From contig OX393583.1 in the NCBI GenBank assembly GCA_947652605.1, forward strand, positions 11,015,222 through 11,079,221: a stretch of DNA of 64,000 nucleotides, in the 5' to 3' direction. The position numbers and the translations under genes are program-made. The notes beneath the pieces were generated by a model. It searched no databases. It was not told the DNA's origin and saw only the letters and a list, made by a program, of their open reading frames with translations. How positions within the stretch are numbered: the first letter of the stretch is position 1; the number at the start of each line of letters is the position of its first letter. Source of the DNA: Elmis aenea. Its lineage: Eukaryota > Arthropoda > Insecta > Coleoptera > Elmidae. Positions 11,586-23,462 of this stretch are shown here, one piece after another.

Positions 11586-11830
11586 CTACAAAAAACGCAT
11601 GAAAATAAAACTATTCTGAACATAAAATATAAAATGATGTAACATAAAATATGTTGTCAAATTATTAACAATATTTTTTATTTTAAACTTTTCTTTTAAA
11701 AAATAAACACGTAGAAAACATAATTTATCTTTATCGTCTCCTAATTGCGACCTAATTTTTGTACAAAATAATCCAGCCGCGGAAAAGGCTCTTTCGGTTT
11801 CTACTACATTTGTTGGTCGAGTAGTGAGTA
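11586..11830 (-). pseudogene. hAT transposase C-terminal fragment (part 1)
   Basis: The minus-strand frame includes ALLTTRPTNVVETERAFSAA, GLFCTKIRSQLGDDKDKLCF and LRVYFLKEK, the hAT C-terminal dimerisation region. At 11831 a 1.6-kb element interrupts it; the first residues of the longer reading frame come from that insertion. The upstream part of the same transposase seems to resume at 13433-13560. Confidence 0.8.
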
Positions 11831-13430
11831 AGGCCCTATGCACACGGAGCAACTCAAAACAAACGCAACTGGTTTGTGATTGAAATTACTAACCGGTTAC
11901 AAACTCATTAGTGATGTAGCTCCACACACGGGGCAACTCAGAAGTGATCGATATCGGTAGTTTCTGTGTGGTCATGGATGGTGGAACATCACAAACTTTG
12001 TGGGCTGCTAAAAATTCGTTAGATGGCGATAAGTTTAAGAACCTCTGCTTGCACTGGGTGGAATCTTATTTTGAACAAAACTGACTTAAAAATTCGGTTA
12101 AAACATTCTTAAGCCCGTGTGACACGGTATAGTTTTCTGTATAGAAATCTGTACCAAATACTATACAGAAAATCTTATATCGTGTCATACAGGTTTTTCG
12201 TACAAAATTCTGTATAGTTTCTTGCACAGAAAATACTATACGACTTTTCCTATTTCCATATAAGTTTTGATATAGAAAGTGCGTGCTACAGATGCGCATT
12301 CAGTTCGTGAATAATAGCGGCTGATTTTGAACATCTGCAGCTAAAGGAAATAAAAGCAATAGAAATTCGTGTCAACAGTTAATTCTTGGTAATCCGAAGT
12401 AGGATGATGTTATTGTTTAAAATGGCAATTACAAGGGATAAATACCTTGTTTTAGAGGGAGTGCATATAGGTAGAAGTACAGATTACAAAGAAATAATTG
12501 ATAGGGGTGGTAATGGCATATGGCTCGAATGAGAATGCGGCAGAAGAGGATAACAGTAGTGGTATACTACGGTTCCTGCGACAGTTCGATTGCATGTCCA
12601 TCCGGAGCTTACTATGATCAATGTTTGAAAGTCGCGAAGAAGTCTTTCAAGGTTGTCGACAATAACCAGAGGGTGGTTGCTGAAGGAGACTTTGAAATGT
12701 TTCAGCAACCACCCTCTGGTCATTGTCGACGACCTTGAAAGACTTCTTCGGCAACCCCAAAAAACACACCCTCAAACATTTCAAAGACTCCTTCAGCAAC
12801 CACCCTCTGGTCATTGTCGACGACCTTGAAAGACTTCTTCGCGACCTTTAAACATCGATCATAGTAAGCTCCAGATGAATATGCCATCGAACTGCCGCAG
12901 GAACCGTAGTATACCACTACTCTTATCCTCTTCTGCCGCATTCTCATTCGAGCCATATGCCACTACCATCCCTATCAATTCTTTCTTTGTAATCTGTACT
13001 TCTACCATCAATACTCAAAACCCAAAACTAAAAACCCGAAACTCGCATTCTGTTTGGGTCTTATCTGTGTTTATACTGTTTAGGCGCATGTGCATGGTTA
13101 GTAAATTGTATATAAAATATGTCTCCCTGTCACACACAGTTTCAAACGTTTGGAATTCTATATTGAAATCTGTACAAGAAAAACAATACAAGATATTCTT
13201 CCCGCTGATGCAATCGGCCGAACAAGCAACTGGTTGGTGATTCAAGTCCAAAACGAGTTGACAGGTTGAGTTGCCTACAACTGATTGCCAACGCGTTGCC
13301 GACTGGTTTGTAACGAGTTGCCCCGTCTGCAGGTCCTATTCAATTACACAGGTTGCAACTCATTGCGGACCGGTTGGTGATTTGCGTCGGTGATCAGTTT
13401 GTTTTGAGTTGCTCCGTGTGCAGAGGGCCT
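11831..13430. mobile_element. 1.6-kb TIR element with internal palindrome, TA flanks
   Basis: The left end starts AGGCCCTATGCACACGGAGC. The right end is the reverse complement with one mismatch in that stretch, continuing for over 30 bases ('aactcaaaacaaac'). TA flanks both sides (11829-11830, 13431-13432). Near both ends 'gagttgc'/'gcaactc' motifs repeat. The ends resemble PIF/Harbinger elements, but a 3-bp duplication could not be confirmed. It interrupts a hAT transposase relic. The interior contains the long hairpin 12469-13008. Confidence 0.75.
12469..13008. repeat. Long imperfect palindrome (arms ~235 bp)
   Basis: The left arm (about 12469-12705) and right arm (about 12775-13008) are reverse complements with scattered differences, for example 'atggctcgaatgagaatgcg' in both. 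A 47-bp block 'cgaagaagtctttcaagg..gtggttgct' is present three times: once in the left arm and twice inverted (about 12704-12751 and 12793-12841). Each arm has an open frame of over 70 codons starting MARMRMRQKR, but the match reflects arm similarity and I recognise no domain. The transcript could form a long hairpin. Confidence 0.85.
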
Positions 13431-13432
13431 TA

Positions 13433-13600
13433 ACAATCATATGCCATTTGTATGTTTTACCCTTATTTTTTCTCTTTGAAAATACGTCAATTTTTTTTTC
13501 TAATATTTGATTTAGGTTTTTATCATGATTAGAAAGACATTGTAAAATTACCGAAATTACCGGTAAAAAAACTGGCAAATTACCGGTAAAATTTGAAGAG
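13433..13600 (-). pseudogene. hAT transposase fragment (part 2)
   Basis: The minus strand reads LEKKIDVFSKRKNKGKTYKW then HMIV directly against the right end of the 1.6-kb element, fitting the stretch normally just upstream of the hAT 'ALLTxRPTxVxxERAFSAAG' block found at 11586-11830. A cluster of 'ttaccggtaa' palindromes at 13550-13590 may be subterminal sequence of the hAT element. I infer one transposase gene split by an insertion. Confidence 0.55.
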
Positions 13601-14413
13601 CATTTTTTGCAATTACAATCCCTATAATTAGTCCCATCTTTTTTGCTTTATCGTCTAACTTCCTAACAATAACAATGTTTTAAACCTCATGGTATGAGGG
13701 CTAAAGAGTACATTTCAGCGTGTTATTTATCATTTTTTTATGATATTGCGGAAGAACAGAAATTAGTTACACATTAAAAATAGACGTGTGTGTGAGGTCA
13801 GGAATTCCTCACATAATTAAGTTAATGATATACAAATGTCAACTTTACTAATTGTCGAAGGCGTACTATGAAATTAAGTGAAAATTTTGGCACGGGTCCG
13901 TATCAGAACTCTAATTAGTCGTTAACCGTGTAACACATGTCCTTTCATCCCTTCATGTGCGAGCAACATCACGAACTAACTGTTCCGTATTATACAGCAA
14001 CAAAAAAATGACTAATACGGCTATTACATAGTGTAAAATTGTCCATAATAAATATTTTTCTAGTCATCCTTTACGTAATCAAGTGAAAAAAAAACGATAA
14101 TGTATATAATGCTATGCATTAATTGAAAAATTCTTAGGGCACTTGCGATACACCATAAAATATGTTGTTTATTGAAGTTAAAAATTCGTCAGGCGAGGGA
14201 CCATCAACAGATGTGATGTAAAATGTACAAACTAATTCCTTAACGCTTCAATTTAAAAGTGCTACTGGGTATACGAAGGAAGCCAAAAAAATTTCAAATT
14301 AAAATATAGCAGTATCATGATCATTGTATTTAATATACGCCATCCGTAGGGAGCGGCACATGCGTATCATTTGATGTTGAAACACGTTCTCATTCATACA
14401 TTCGAATTACAAC
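13601..14413. other. No recognised feature
   Basis: AT-rich sequence with no convincing open frame, repeat or terminal inverted repeat. Confidence 0.35.
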
Positions 14414-15649
14414 CAGGGTGGATAAAAATCATGATTTTTTTTTTTAAATCAAAAAAATCGATTTATTTGATTTAAATCAAATTTTTTTGATTTAAATCAA
14501 ATGTACCATATTATCGAATTTAGTGACAAATTCACTTATTCACATGCTATTTCTGTTTTGTGCTAATATATTTAATAACCAATATATTATTTAATTCATT
14601 GGTGAATTTTTGTCAAAATGAAAAATTAAATATAATGATTAAGAATTTTGAAAAAATCAGTGCTAAATGGTGATGTTTAATTAATTATATACAGGGTGAG
14701 TCATTAGTGCGGGATCGGTCGATTGTGGCTAAACGGCTTGAGATATAAAGTTGAATCAAATGCTATTTTATACAGTTTTTTCTAAACAACGCAATAAAAA
14801 TATTTTCAAATATACAGGGTGAGTCACCTCTCTGGAACTAATAGCAACTTTTATATTTCAAATACAACACCCAATTTTTTATTTAATATTTTTGACCGCC
14901 TTAATTCTAGTTTTGCATCAATATAAAATACTACAGGTTTTTATACGGCGTTGTAAAAAAAAAAAAATTCCAAATTATTCAAGGTTTTTTTAAAGTCTTT
15001 ATTTAAAACATTCTCCTGAAGTTATTTTGATGTACAGAGTTGTAATTTGGTATGGACATGCAGAAAAAATTTCTCTGTTCGCTCGACATGAAAAAATTTG
15101 AATCACACATACAGGGGTGTTTATAAATAGGTGGCAACTTGCATGATTTTCAAAAGCTCGTAACTCGATTTTTTCAATTGCAAACCCCTGTATTTTTTAT
15201 GTCATCGAATTCGTCTTAAAAGAGCTTCATATTTTGTTAAGTATGTCCTATACCCAAAACTCATACTTTTCGAGATATTCGACATTTTTCTTCAAATCGT
15301 TATTGAAGCAATAGAGTGCCGTGAAAATTGAAAAAACTGACTGTTCACTTCGCTGACGTCAAAAACTTGTCATTTATTTTTTGAATTATTGCATTTCCAC
15401 AATGAATATTACTTTACAAGGAGCAAATTGATATGGTTTATTCACCATTTCGTGTATTTAATTACTAATAGTAATGCAATTTTGTTTTATTATAAATATT
15501 ATATTGTACTCATATAATCTGTGATTTAAATTGTTTTTTTTTTTTAAATAAGTTGATTTAAATCAATGATTTTTTTTAAAAAATCACTTGATTTAAATCA
15601 TGATTTAAATTGTGATTTAAATCAATTGATTTAAATCTGCTCAACCCTG
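14414..15649 (+). mobile_element. Composite hAT-type element, copy 2 (gatttaaatc family)
   Basis: This copy is 1236 bp, with ends CAGGGTGGATAAAAATCATG and AAATCTGCTCAACCCTG and exact 8-bp TSD ATTACAAC (14406-14413, 15650-15657). It matches copies 4009-5166 and 44723-45952 over their length. The inner module starts at about 14695 with 'acagggtgagtcattagtgc' and ends near the short ATG frame at 15402, which here has one extra base relative to copy 1. The right end contains a dense series of GATTTAAATC words. Confidence 0.9.
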
Positions 15650-15924
15650 ATTACAACAGACAAATGGGAATCTTTTTATGAGTAAAATTGTGATTATTCT
15701 GACTTAAGTCTATTAAAGTATATTTGAAATTTTAACAATTTATGCAGTCAGTTTTTTTTTACGTAAAATAGTATGTAATAAGACAATAATGGTGTAGGTA
15801 CGCATCAGCCATCGTAGAAATAGATAAAAGCCTCGTGGAATTATGGATATAATTCATGCAAATTAAGGTTGTAATTGCTGATGATATTTTAAAGTGATCA
15901 TAATGGTACATTAAGAACATCAGA

Positions 15925-16005
15925 TACAGTAAGACCTCGTTCAGCGCTGAGGATACGTTCCTAGACGACAAAGCGCCAAATGAAACAGCGTTAAACGAGG
16001 TAATT
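15925..16005. mobile_element. Small Tigger/pogo-like terminal remnant
   Basis: 'acctcgttcagcgctga' near 15930 pairs with 'cagcgttaaacgaggt' near 15995 as an inverted repeat, about 80 bases overall. 'CAGTxxxACCTCGTTxAACG' ends are typical of Tigger/pogo-like elements. It is too short and diverged to say more. Confidence 0.4.
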
Positions 16006-17404
16006 TAACACATAGTAAATAGGGAAGGGGGAACACGCGAACAAAAATAAACAAATCTTACTTTAAGTTTAAATTATTTTAATATTAATTTGCATAATAA
16101 TATATGTTACATAACACATAAACAAATGCACACAGAAATATAATAGTATATTACATAACAAGAGTTGTAGGAAGCATATTAGACACGCGTGAAAAAGCTG
16201 CGTATTTTACGAGTGTGTAATTGCTTTACAGCTCGTGTTATGTAGCATACTTTTTCTACGATCACAAATACATACGATTTTAACGGCTTTTTGGCTAATA
16301 CACACATGTAATTACGTTGTCTTATCAATTTTGACGTAAGTCTACTTTGACATGTCTAGACAAGTGTGCGTTTTGTTTACAGTGCGTTATAACACACATA
16401 CTGGGCATGCAGGAAGTGTTTGACGTGAGTCTACTTGGATCGTTTCTTTAAAAAACTGTAAATTTTGCTTACCGTGCGTTATGACTCACTTACTATGCAA
16501 GCAGGCTGTACGGTACGAGTCATTTACATTAGTGGTCGTAGAAAAAGTTCATTTTTATGATAAGGGTCCTGGTGCTTCTGTAATTCCTGATTTTGTTGCT
16601 ATGAAGTCGACTGTTTATGATTTCTGTATTTCAAAGCATTGACCTAAAGATTCATGTTACAAGAGTTTATTAGACGAATATCAGTACAGATTAAAAGGTG
16701 TTGATGTTACTTTTTAAATAGGTTGCCATCTTTTCACGTTGAAAGAAGTATTAGTTGAGAAAAAAAAAGACATTTCTAGAGAAATGTAAAGCAAAATTAA
16801 AGATAAATCTCTTTCTATAATTAGTTTTATACATAACGTTTTTAAAACAAATATTTGATACCCTCAAAAACTTTTAAGAAAGCTACCAAGATATTTTCAA
16901 AACTAACCTAAAACACGAATTAAGTCAACATAAATTTTCATCTAATTTTTTGTGTATGTCTATATTATTAAAAACTCATGTATTCAGTAGAAAAGACGTA
17001 AAATTTTTTTAATAACGTACTACTATCACTAAAATTTATATTTTTTATGTAGTAATTGAACTTCGGCATTCCTGCCAAAGTTTATACAGATTATGCCAAT
17101 TTTTCGTCTTAAAAGTGATCACAATAGATTAAAATTGCTGTAACGCTTTAAAATACATCTTGTGAATGATAAGTATAATAATTATTGCTTGATTGAACTT
17201 AGAGTCTAATTTTTATGTCAACTTTTATTATTTGTTTTTATTTTTATTAAAAATTAATTTTTAATACATTTTCATTAATTCTTATAGTAGATATAAGTTT
17301 TTAGATTTGATCGTTTTTTGTTTTGTTAAATAGAGTGTTTGCTATAATTTGAATAACCTTTGACCTGATTTTTCTCGAAAAATTTCTTATGTTTGCATAC
17401 TTTT
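16006..17404. other. Non-coding stretch with degenerate repeats
   Basis: I recognise no gene. Between about 16330 and 16510 a phrase of the type 'tgacgtragtctacttkga..gtgcgttatracwcac' occurs twice in direct order, and a 'tagaaaaagt'/'actttttcta' pair near 16240 and 16540 is inverted, which suggests a decayed TE. The remainder is AT-rich. Confidence 0.4.
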
Positions 17405-17408
17405 TTAA

Positions 17409-18140
17409 CCCTAGAAGCCCAATCTTCGTCATTTTGATGTACACTTCAACATATATTCGCGATCTCATTCGCACGCTTGCTTAGATGGCCGTGAACATCC
17501 GAGCCAACTCGGTACATGCCCAGAGCTAACAGGAGACAGTAGTCTCGCTTTGATAAGTGCCGCCATTTTGTTGTTATCGCAATGTTCACGTCGTTATGAC
17601 GTATGTTTGGGCTTTGTTAACTTTTGCACTTTTCGAATTTTCTGAATTATATTTGACTTAACTGATTTATGTTTGATAAGAGTTGTGTAGATCGTTTTGA
17701 GAAAACCTTTTGACAATTTGCAATGGCGCTTTAATTTTCAGAAAAGAGTTCTAATTAATAAAAACAAATCAAACTGCAATTCGTCAATAGATTTTATTGA
17801 TATGGAACAACATTGACACTGGGAGATTAGTTTTTCATAAAAAAATATAAATAGTTGATTTTTGTAAACAATTTGTAGTATATAAGAAAAAATTACAAGG
17901 ATCTCAGTTTTCGTGCCATTTTTTGTATGTTTAATTAAAGTGAACATTTCAGAGTTTAAATAAACAAATTTTTTTCTAAATTTCTGTTTTTTTATTTACA
18001 TAGGAAGTATTTCACATAAACCATACAAAAAACTAGTATTTGCAGTAAAGTTTATTTAGATAAATCTCTTTTATAATTGTACGTCGTTTTGACGTATGAT
18101 TAGGCTTTATAGCCTCAAAAATATGATTGGGCTTCTAGGG
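17409..18140. mobile_element. piggyBac MITE with TTAA sites
   Basis: A 732-bp element begins CCCTAGAAGCCCAATC and ends GATTGGGCTTCTAGGG, flanked by TTAA on both sides (17405-17408 and 18141-18144). TTAA duplication with CCC ends is diagnostic of piggyBac. Internally 'cgtcgttatgacgtatg' (about 17590) and 'acgtcgttttgacgtatg' (about 18080) repeat the terminal 'cgtcattttgac' theme, probably transposase-binding sites. No transposase frame is present. Confidence 0.9.
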
Positions 18141-18144
18141 TTAA

Positions 18145-19736
18145 TACATGGTCGTATTCAAGATTAAATTCTCCATCCGAATCATCAAAATCCTGTATGC
18201 TATGTAATTTTAAAAAACAAAACAGTTTCTTATCGCAGATTTGACATACGTAATCGTAGAGATAACAAATGCACATCATTTAATGGAGAGTTTGTCACCG
18301 TTTCCAAAAATATAAGGTTTGTTGGGGTTATTTTCAATAATTAAAAAGTTATAGGGATGTGACAGTCAAACTGAATCACCCGGTATTGTTTTTACATTTA
18401 ATTTTGTTGTTGTTCCGATTGTCTTTTTTTGTTTTTCGTTTCCGATCATGCTTTTTGTTTTATTTGTGTTCACGTCCATTTTCATGTCCTCGGTTTCTTC
18501 GGCTCTAAAACTATTTTAAGATCGTATTAAATCATAATTCGACAATGATTTCAGGGTAAATAAATTTTTTAACTACATTCTTCAACTGTTTAAGAAACTA
18601 ATAACTTCGACAATTGAAAGGTTCGGATTTTGTTTTCCTCGGCCCACTATTGTACTTTTATATTATACTTAATTACCTACGTATTTATTTTTGAATAAAA
18701 TTACTTGAACCAGTCAAACAATTATCAAAACAATATTAGTTTGCTAGTTGTAGGTACCTATCGACATACTTCAAATATAAATTACTCCATTCAATGTGTA
18801 ACACATTTCTTATTTGCTTGCGTTTATAAGACATTAAATAGGTTGTCTGAAAATAATTTATTACGTTTTGCCGCTCGCTTCGAATGCCGCTCGAATCCAT
18901 CGCTCAAAAAATAAATTGGATTTTTTCTAAGTGTATCCGAGCAGGCTAACAATTGACCGTATAGACGCCGCCATAAAGTCTATTGTCGTACTCCAAATAT
19001 GTGCTACTTCATTTTTCATTGAGTCAACTTTAGAATGAAGGAAGACCGGGAATAAAAAAACAAAAACAGAACTGTTTTGTAGATGCCGCCTTTTGAAATT
19101 TCGTCCGTCAGGATGGATCATTTTACTGACGCTCGTACAGATTGTTTGGAGAGCGCTAAAAAAAATTAATCTCACTAAAATAGCAATGCCTTATAAGACC
19201 TCGAGTCGCTTCTAGACTTTATTGGGACGACGGCGACTTCCTGATAGAAATTTCGTTGATAGATAACGATGATATTTCTGATTAGAATTGAAATTGGCTC
19301 TTGCGACGCGGCGAATTCTTGTGCCAGAGACATTTCTGTTTGTTTAAAAGTTGACTTATTCGAGCAATCTCGGCTACCGTACACCTGTTCTTTTGTTACG
19401 TATTTTTAACCGCCTACTGTTTATTTGTTCGATGATTGGTTTTATGTATTGGTAGCAAGGTGAACACATAGTCCGTTCCCACTTATAACGTGGTTGGCGG
19501 TCTGGTCTGAGTGGCATTACAATTTTATAAATTTCAGCGTCTCGTTGAAAAAACAAATGAGGATTTATTATAGTTGTCCGCGGACTGCTATAAAATGAAT
19601 ATCCTGCGAAATGCCCTTGCGTCCAAAGATACTTTAGAAGTTCTCTAACACGTTGAGTGCGACCGTATGATCTAAAAAACTGACCCGGGAGGCCAACTTT
19701 TTTTTTTGTAGAATCTTATTTATATTGCAACATATA
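18145..19736. other. No recognised gene
   Basis: Several minus-strand frames of 60-85 codons exist (18927-19175, 19175-19384, 19374-19556), but none has a recognisable family. The base composition at 18930-19560 is less AT-rich than its surroundings, and could be an untranslated or decayed gene segment. The acidic reading QDFDDSDGEFNLEYDHV (minus strand, near 18150-18210) could be a transposase N-terminal scrap. Confidence 0.35.
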
Positions 19737-21247
19737 CAGGGTTCTCGTTTTTCTAGGGCCACTATGGGGATCTCGTAAACGGTAAGAGTTACGACTTCGG
19801 TTAAAGTAGGGCAAAGTTGTATATTCAGATGCTTAATAATTTGACGCAAACAGAACTTATCTAGCTTTTTTAGTTTTTGAGATATAGGCAAAAAAGTAAA
19901 AAAGTGGGTTTTTGTTTTTTGCCCGTAACTTTTTCATTTGATGTCGAATTTCATTTCTGTTGAAGTTTTTTCATGGCCACTTTTTGCAAGGAATCAGAAT
20001 CCCCAATTATATTTTTCGTGCGACGTTTCGTTTTTTTAAAACCTTTATCAGGTAAATTTTTTCTTATGGACGCTATATCTGATTTTAACGCCAATTTGTA
20101 GAGTATTTTTTTCTGAATTCGACAATGTATAACACTTGGGACTTTTTTGAAACAATTGTTGTTAAAAATGGCAAAAACAAATATTTTATTTAAAACAAAT
20201 CCTAATCGGCATGATAAATAATTGTCTTTGTCTCTTTTTCCTTGGAAGCACGTAAGTAAACCGCATGAAATGACTATTAAAGGGATTTAATTAAACAAAT
20301 AGGTATTAATAAATATGTAAGGAATGCATTAACATTGTTCACATTAGCAAATATTTTCAGAATATATTCTTTGGTTAAGTAATAAATTTCTCTAAACTGT
20401 ATTTAATCCTCATCTGGCATACAATTATTTGTAACAAAATTTTCGTAATCAAATTATAAGTGTTCATAGTTTACAAAAAACGTTCAGAAATCTGTTTTTC
20501 TTTTCGCTTTTTGCTTATTAGAAGTCATTAACGCAAATAAAACGCATATATAACTCGTTATTTTTTGTTACAAACAATTGTATGCCAAATAAGGATTAAA
20601 TACACAGTTTAGAGAAATTTATTACTTAAACAAAGAAAATATTCTAAAAATATTTGCTAATAAGTGAACAATGGTAATGCATTCCTAACATACCTATTTA
20701 TTATTACCTATTTTTTTTTAAATCCCTTTAATAGTAATTTCATGCGGTTTACTTACCTGCTTCCAAGGAAAAAGGGACAAAGACAATTATTTACCATGCC
20801 GATTAGGATTTGTTTTAAATAAAATATTTGTTTTTGCCATTTTTAACAACAATTGTTTCAAAAAAGTTCCAAGTATTATATATTGTCGAATTCAGAAAAA
20901 AATGCTCTACAAATTGGCGTTAAAATCAGAATAAGAAAATGATGATGGTTTTAAAAAAACGAAACGTCGCACGGAAACTATAATTGAAGAATTTGATTCC
21001 TTACAAAAAGTGGCCAAAAAAAAGTTGTTACAGAAATAAAATTCGACATCAAATGAAAAAGTTACGGGCAAGAAACAAAAATCCACTCTTTTTCCCTTAC
21101 ATCTCAAAAACTAAAAGAGCTAGATGAGTTCTGTTTGCTTCAAATTATTAAGCACCCGAATATACAACTTTGCCCTAATTTAACTAAAGTCGTAACTCTT
21201 ACCGTTTACGAGATCCCCATGATGGCCCTTGAAAAACGAGAACCCTG
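19737..21247. mobile_element. 1.5-kb hairpin element (arms ~690 bp), CAGGGTTCTCG ends
   Basis: The left end starts CAGGGTTCTCGTTTTTC and the right end is GAAAAACGAGAACCCTG. The reverse-complement match then continues almost the full way to the centre: arms are about 19737-20440 and 20560-21247 with a spacer near 120 bases. TATA flanks both ends. Shared phrases with the CAGGGTGTCCC family ('atggggatctcg', 'gggcaaagttg') show a relationship. Frames at 19634-19891 and 20907-21107 are arm readings. If transcribed it would form very long double-stranded RNA. Confidence 0.88.
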
Positions 21248-21357
21248 TATAATGAAAATATTTTTTTAAATTTTTTAAAAAGTTTGGAAACGTGTTTTTT
21301 TCTGTTTTGAAGTTGTGGTGACACATGGGTCTCACGCGGCCTCCTACTGTACCTTAA

Positions 21358-22491
21358 CTCTTACAGGCACATAAAAAGCAGACATATTTTTGCCCGTGCT
21401 GCACACAAAATTAAAAATTATTTATTAACAACGAAACTAAATGCATTTGAAAGAGGATGCAGAATAAAAAAGAAAAATATATGTTTTAGCATCCTCGTCG
21501 GGTTCAGCAACTCCTGGTGAGGTGGTACACCCTATGTACCACTATGCCTGTAATGCGAAATTTTGAGTAGCTTGATTTATCACAAATTGTAATATTTTCT
21601 TTTATTTTACTTCTTTGTGCGTACAGATTTGTTTGAAAAACTATATTTTCAATAATTTTTTTCGGTTAACAGTAAACTAAATATTTTATAAGGTGAAGGA
21701 TCAGTAACTTGATAAACAATATCTGTAATTCCAGCATAATATTCAAACTGGCCAGAACAGCAGCTAGTCAAAGATTCGTACATCTGGGTGCCTCCTGAAT
21801 GTTATTACTTGTATTTTTGTAAAATGACAGTGGCATATTGTTATCAGAATCTGACTAATCAGAATAATTTTGATAAGTTTCTAAAGTATCCATTTCTAAA
21901 TTAACTTCCCTTTCCTTATTTACCTGCTCTGTATCATCTAGTTCACCAATTATAGATTCTTCGTCAGTCGGAATATCTTTAATTTTCGCAAGAAATTAAC
22001 CCTTTCAATTTAAATGGCAAGTCTTCTAAATTGTATAATGATTTTAATAGTGATTATTTGTTTGAATGTTCACAGTGGTACAAATAACGTACCACCAAAT
22101 TATTGTCAAATAAACACAAGAAAAACTTATTTTAAATATGAAAACAATGTCAAGTGTAAACCATACCACAAGCAGACAGATTTAACATAAACACAATTAT
22201 TTTATGTTAAAATTACACTAATTACAACAAATTATTTTTGTACACTTTACTGGGGTCCAAAATACAACTAAAATGAGTTGACAGACAATCAATGCAAGCA
22301 ATTTCTATCGGGTTCTGACCTGCAGCGTAAAGTTACGTTATGTCAGTACATATTGGCATAGGTGGTACAGTTTTTAAGCGATCGTGCAGAACAGCAGAAA
22401 TATTAAATTAGGTGGTACAATTTCAGTACCACCATGCAGCATTGGTAACAAAAATGGTGGTACATAACGTGTACCACCATGCCTGTAAGAG
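21358..22491 (-). mobile_element. piggyBac element, internally deleted, copy A
   Basis: The TIRs are CTCTTACAGGCA (21358-21369) and TGCCTGTAAGAG (22480-22491), with TTAA immediately outside both (21354-21357, 22492-22495). Subterminal 'ggtggtac'/'gtaccacc' words repeat many times. The minus strand retains transposase N-terminal pieces: an acidic region (PTDEESIIGELDDTEQVNKE near 21950) and KIIENIVFQTNLYAQR near 21640, separated by stops. The catalytic core is missing. It sits at the centre of a short palindrome. Confidence 0.88.
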
Positions 22492-22690
22492 TTAAGTACT
22501 GAACGGCCACCACGAGTCCAACGTGTCACCACAAATGGATGTCCAAGCCTGCATACTCCGATTACTCGCATGGTTATAGATATAGTGAATAGTCGGCATC
22601 CAGCATTAGTGACGTGAATATGTCGTTTGAAAGTGAACAAAACACCTGAGAAAGTTGTGGGAAGATTTTTTTCCTGTACCTATAACATAT

Positions 22691-22868
22691 AGGCCGTGTG
22701 GTGCCAATGTGGTTTCATATTAGTAAGGCCGACAATGTGGAACGGTCAAGGAGGCCGCATACTTTCTGCCTGTATATGTCTCAATGGTCTCAATGAAGCC
22801 ACTTTGGTATCACACAGCCGCATATAAACGAAAAAATTGTGAAGCCACGTTGGACTCACAGCGCCAGA
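22691..22868. mobile_element. Small TIR element with GGCCGTGTGG ends
   Basis: The left end GGCCGTGTGGTGCCAATGTG pairs imperfectly (about 18 of 25 positions) with the right end CCACGTTGGACTCACAGCGC. Related 'cacrttggxxtcacxcggc' words also occur at about 21319-21341, 22507-22535 and 22797-22822. I see no clean target duplication, so class is unknown. Confidence 0.45.
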
Positions 22869-22875
22869 ATGTCCC

Positions 22876-23462
22876 ACGTTATGTGTCACTATTTTTGTTA
22901 CCAATGTTGCATGGTGGTAGTTACTGAAATTATTGTACTACCGAATTTAATATTTCAGCTGTTCTGCACGATTGCTTAAGAACTGTACCACCTATTCCAA
23001 TATGTACTGACATAGCATAACATTGCGCTGCAGGTCAGAATTCGAAAACAATTAATTGTCTGTCAACTCACTTAGTTGTATTTTGTACCCCAGCAACGTG
23101 TACCAAAATTATTTGTTGTATAAGTTTAATTCTAATGCAAAATCATTATGTTTTTGTTAAAACTATCTGCTTGTAGGTAGTATGGTTTATATTTGATATT
23201 GTTTTCAAATTTAAAATAATTTTTTCTTTTGTTTATTTGACAATAATTTGGTGGTACGTTGTTTGTACCACTGTGAACATGTTAACAAATAATCGTTAAT
23301 AAAATGGCAAAATTCGATTTAGAAGATTTGCCATTTGAATTGAAACATATGACCATGGACGAATTTCCTGCGGAATTTGAAGAATCAATAATACGATTGA
23401 AGACAATATATGCCAAGAAAGACTATCAAAAGGGGATACAAAATTTGGTCTTTAGCAGATAA
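22876..23462 (+). pseudogene. piggyBac copy B, 5' part, head-to-head with copy A
   Basis: From about 22876 the sequence is the reverse complement of the 5' part of copy A (ggtggtac words, 'gaactgtaccacctat', 'gtctgtcaactca'). It carries an ATG at 23304 followed by MAKFDLEDLPFELKHMTMDE and FPAEFEESI before a stop at about 23460. Copy A has the matching EDLPFKLK region. The transposase core is absent and its own terminal repeat is not present at the left end, so the copy is truncated. Non-coding similarity between the copies clearly exceeds what the short coding frame would explain. Confidence 0.7.

Noticed and set aside
12520..12956. Two similar short proteins (MARMRMRQKR..) encoded on opposite strands
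   Set aside because: They are mirror readings of the two arms of one palindrome, so their similarity is not independent evidence of coding.
18927..19556. A minus-strand gene in less AT-rich sequence
   Set aside because: Three frames abut, but none has recognisable motifs or a consistent frame, so I list the stretch as unrecognised.
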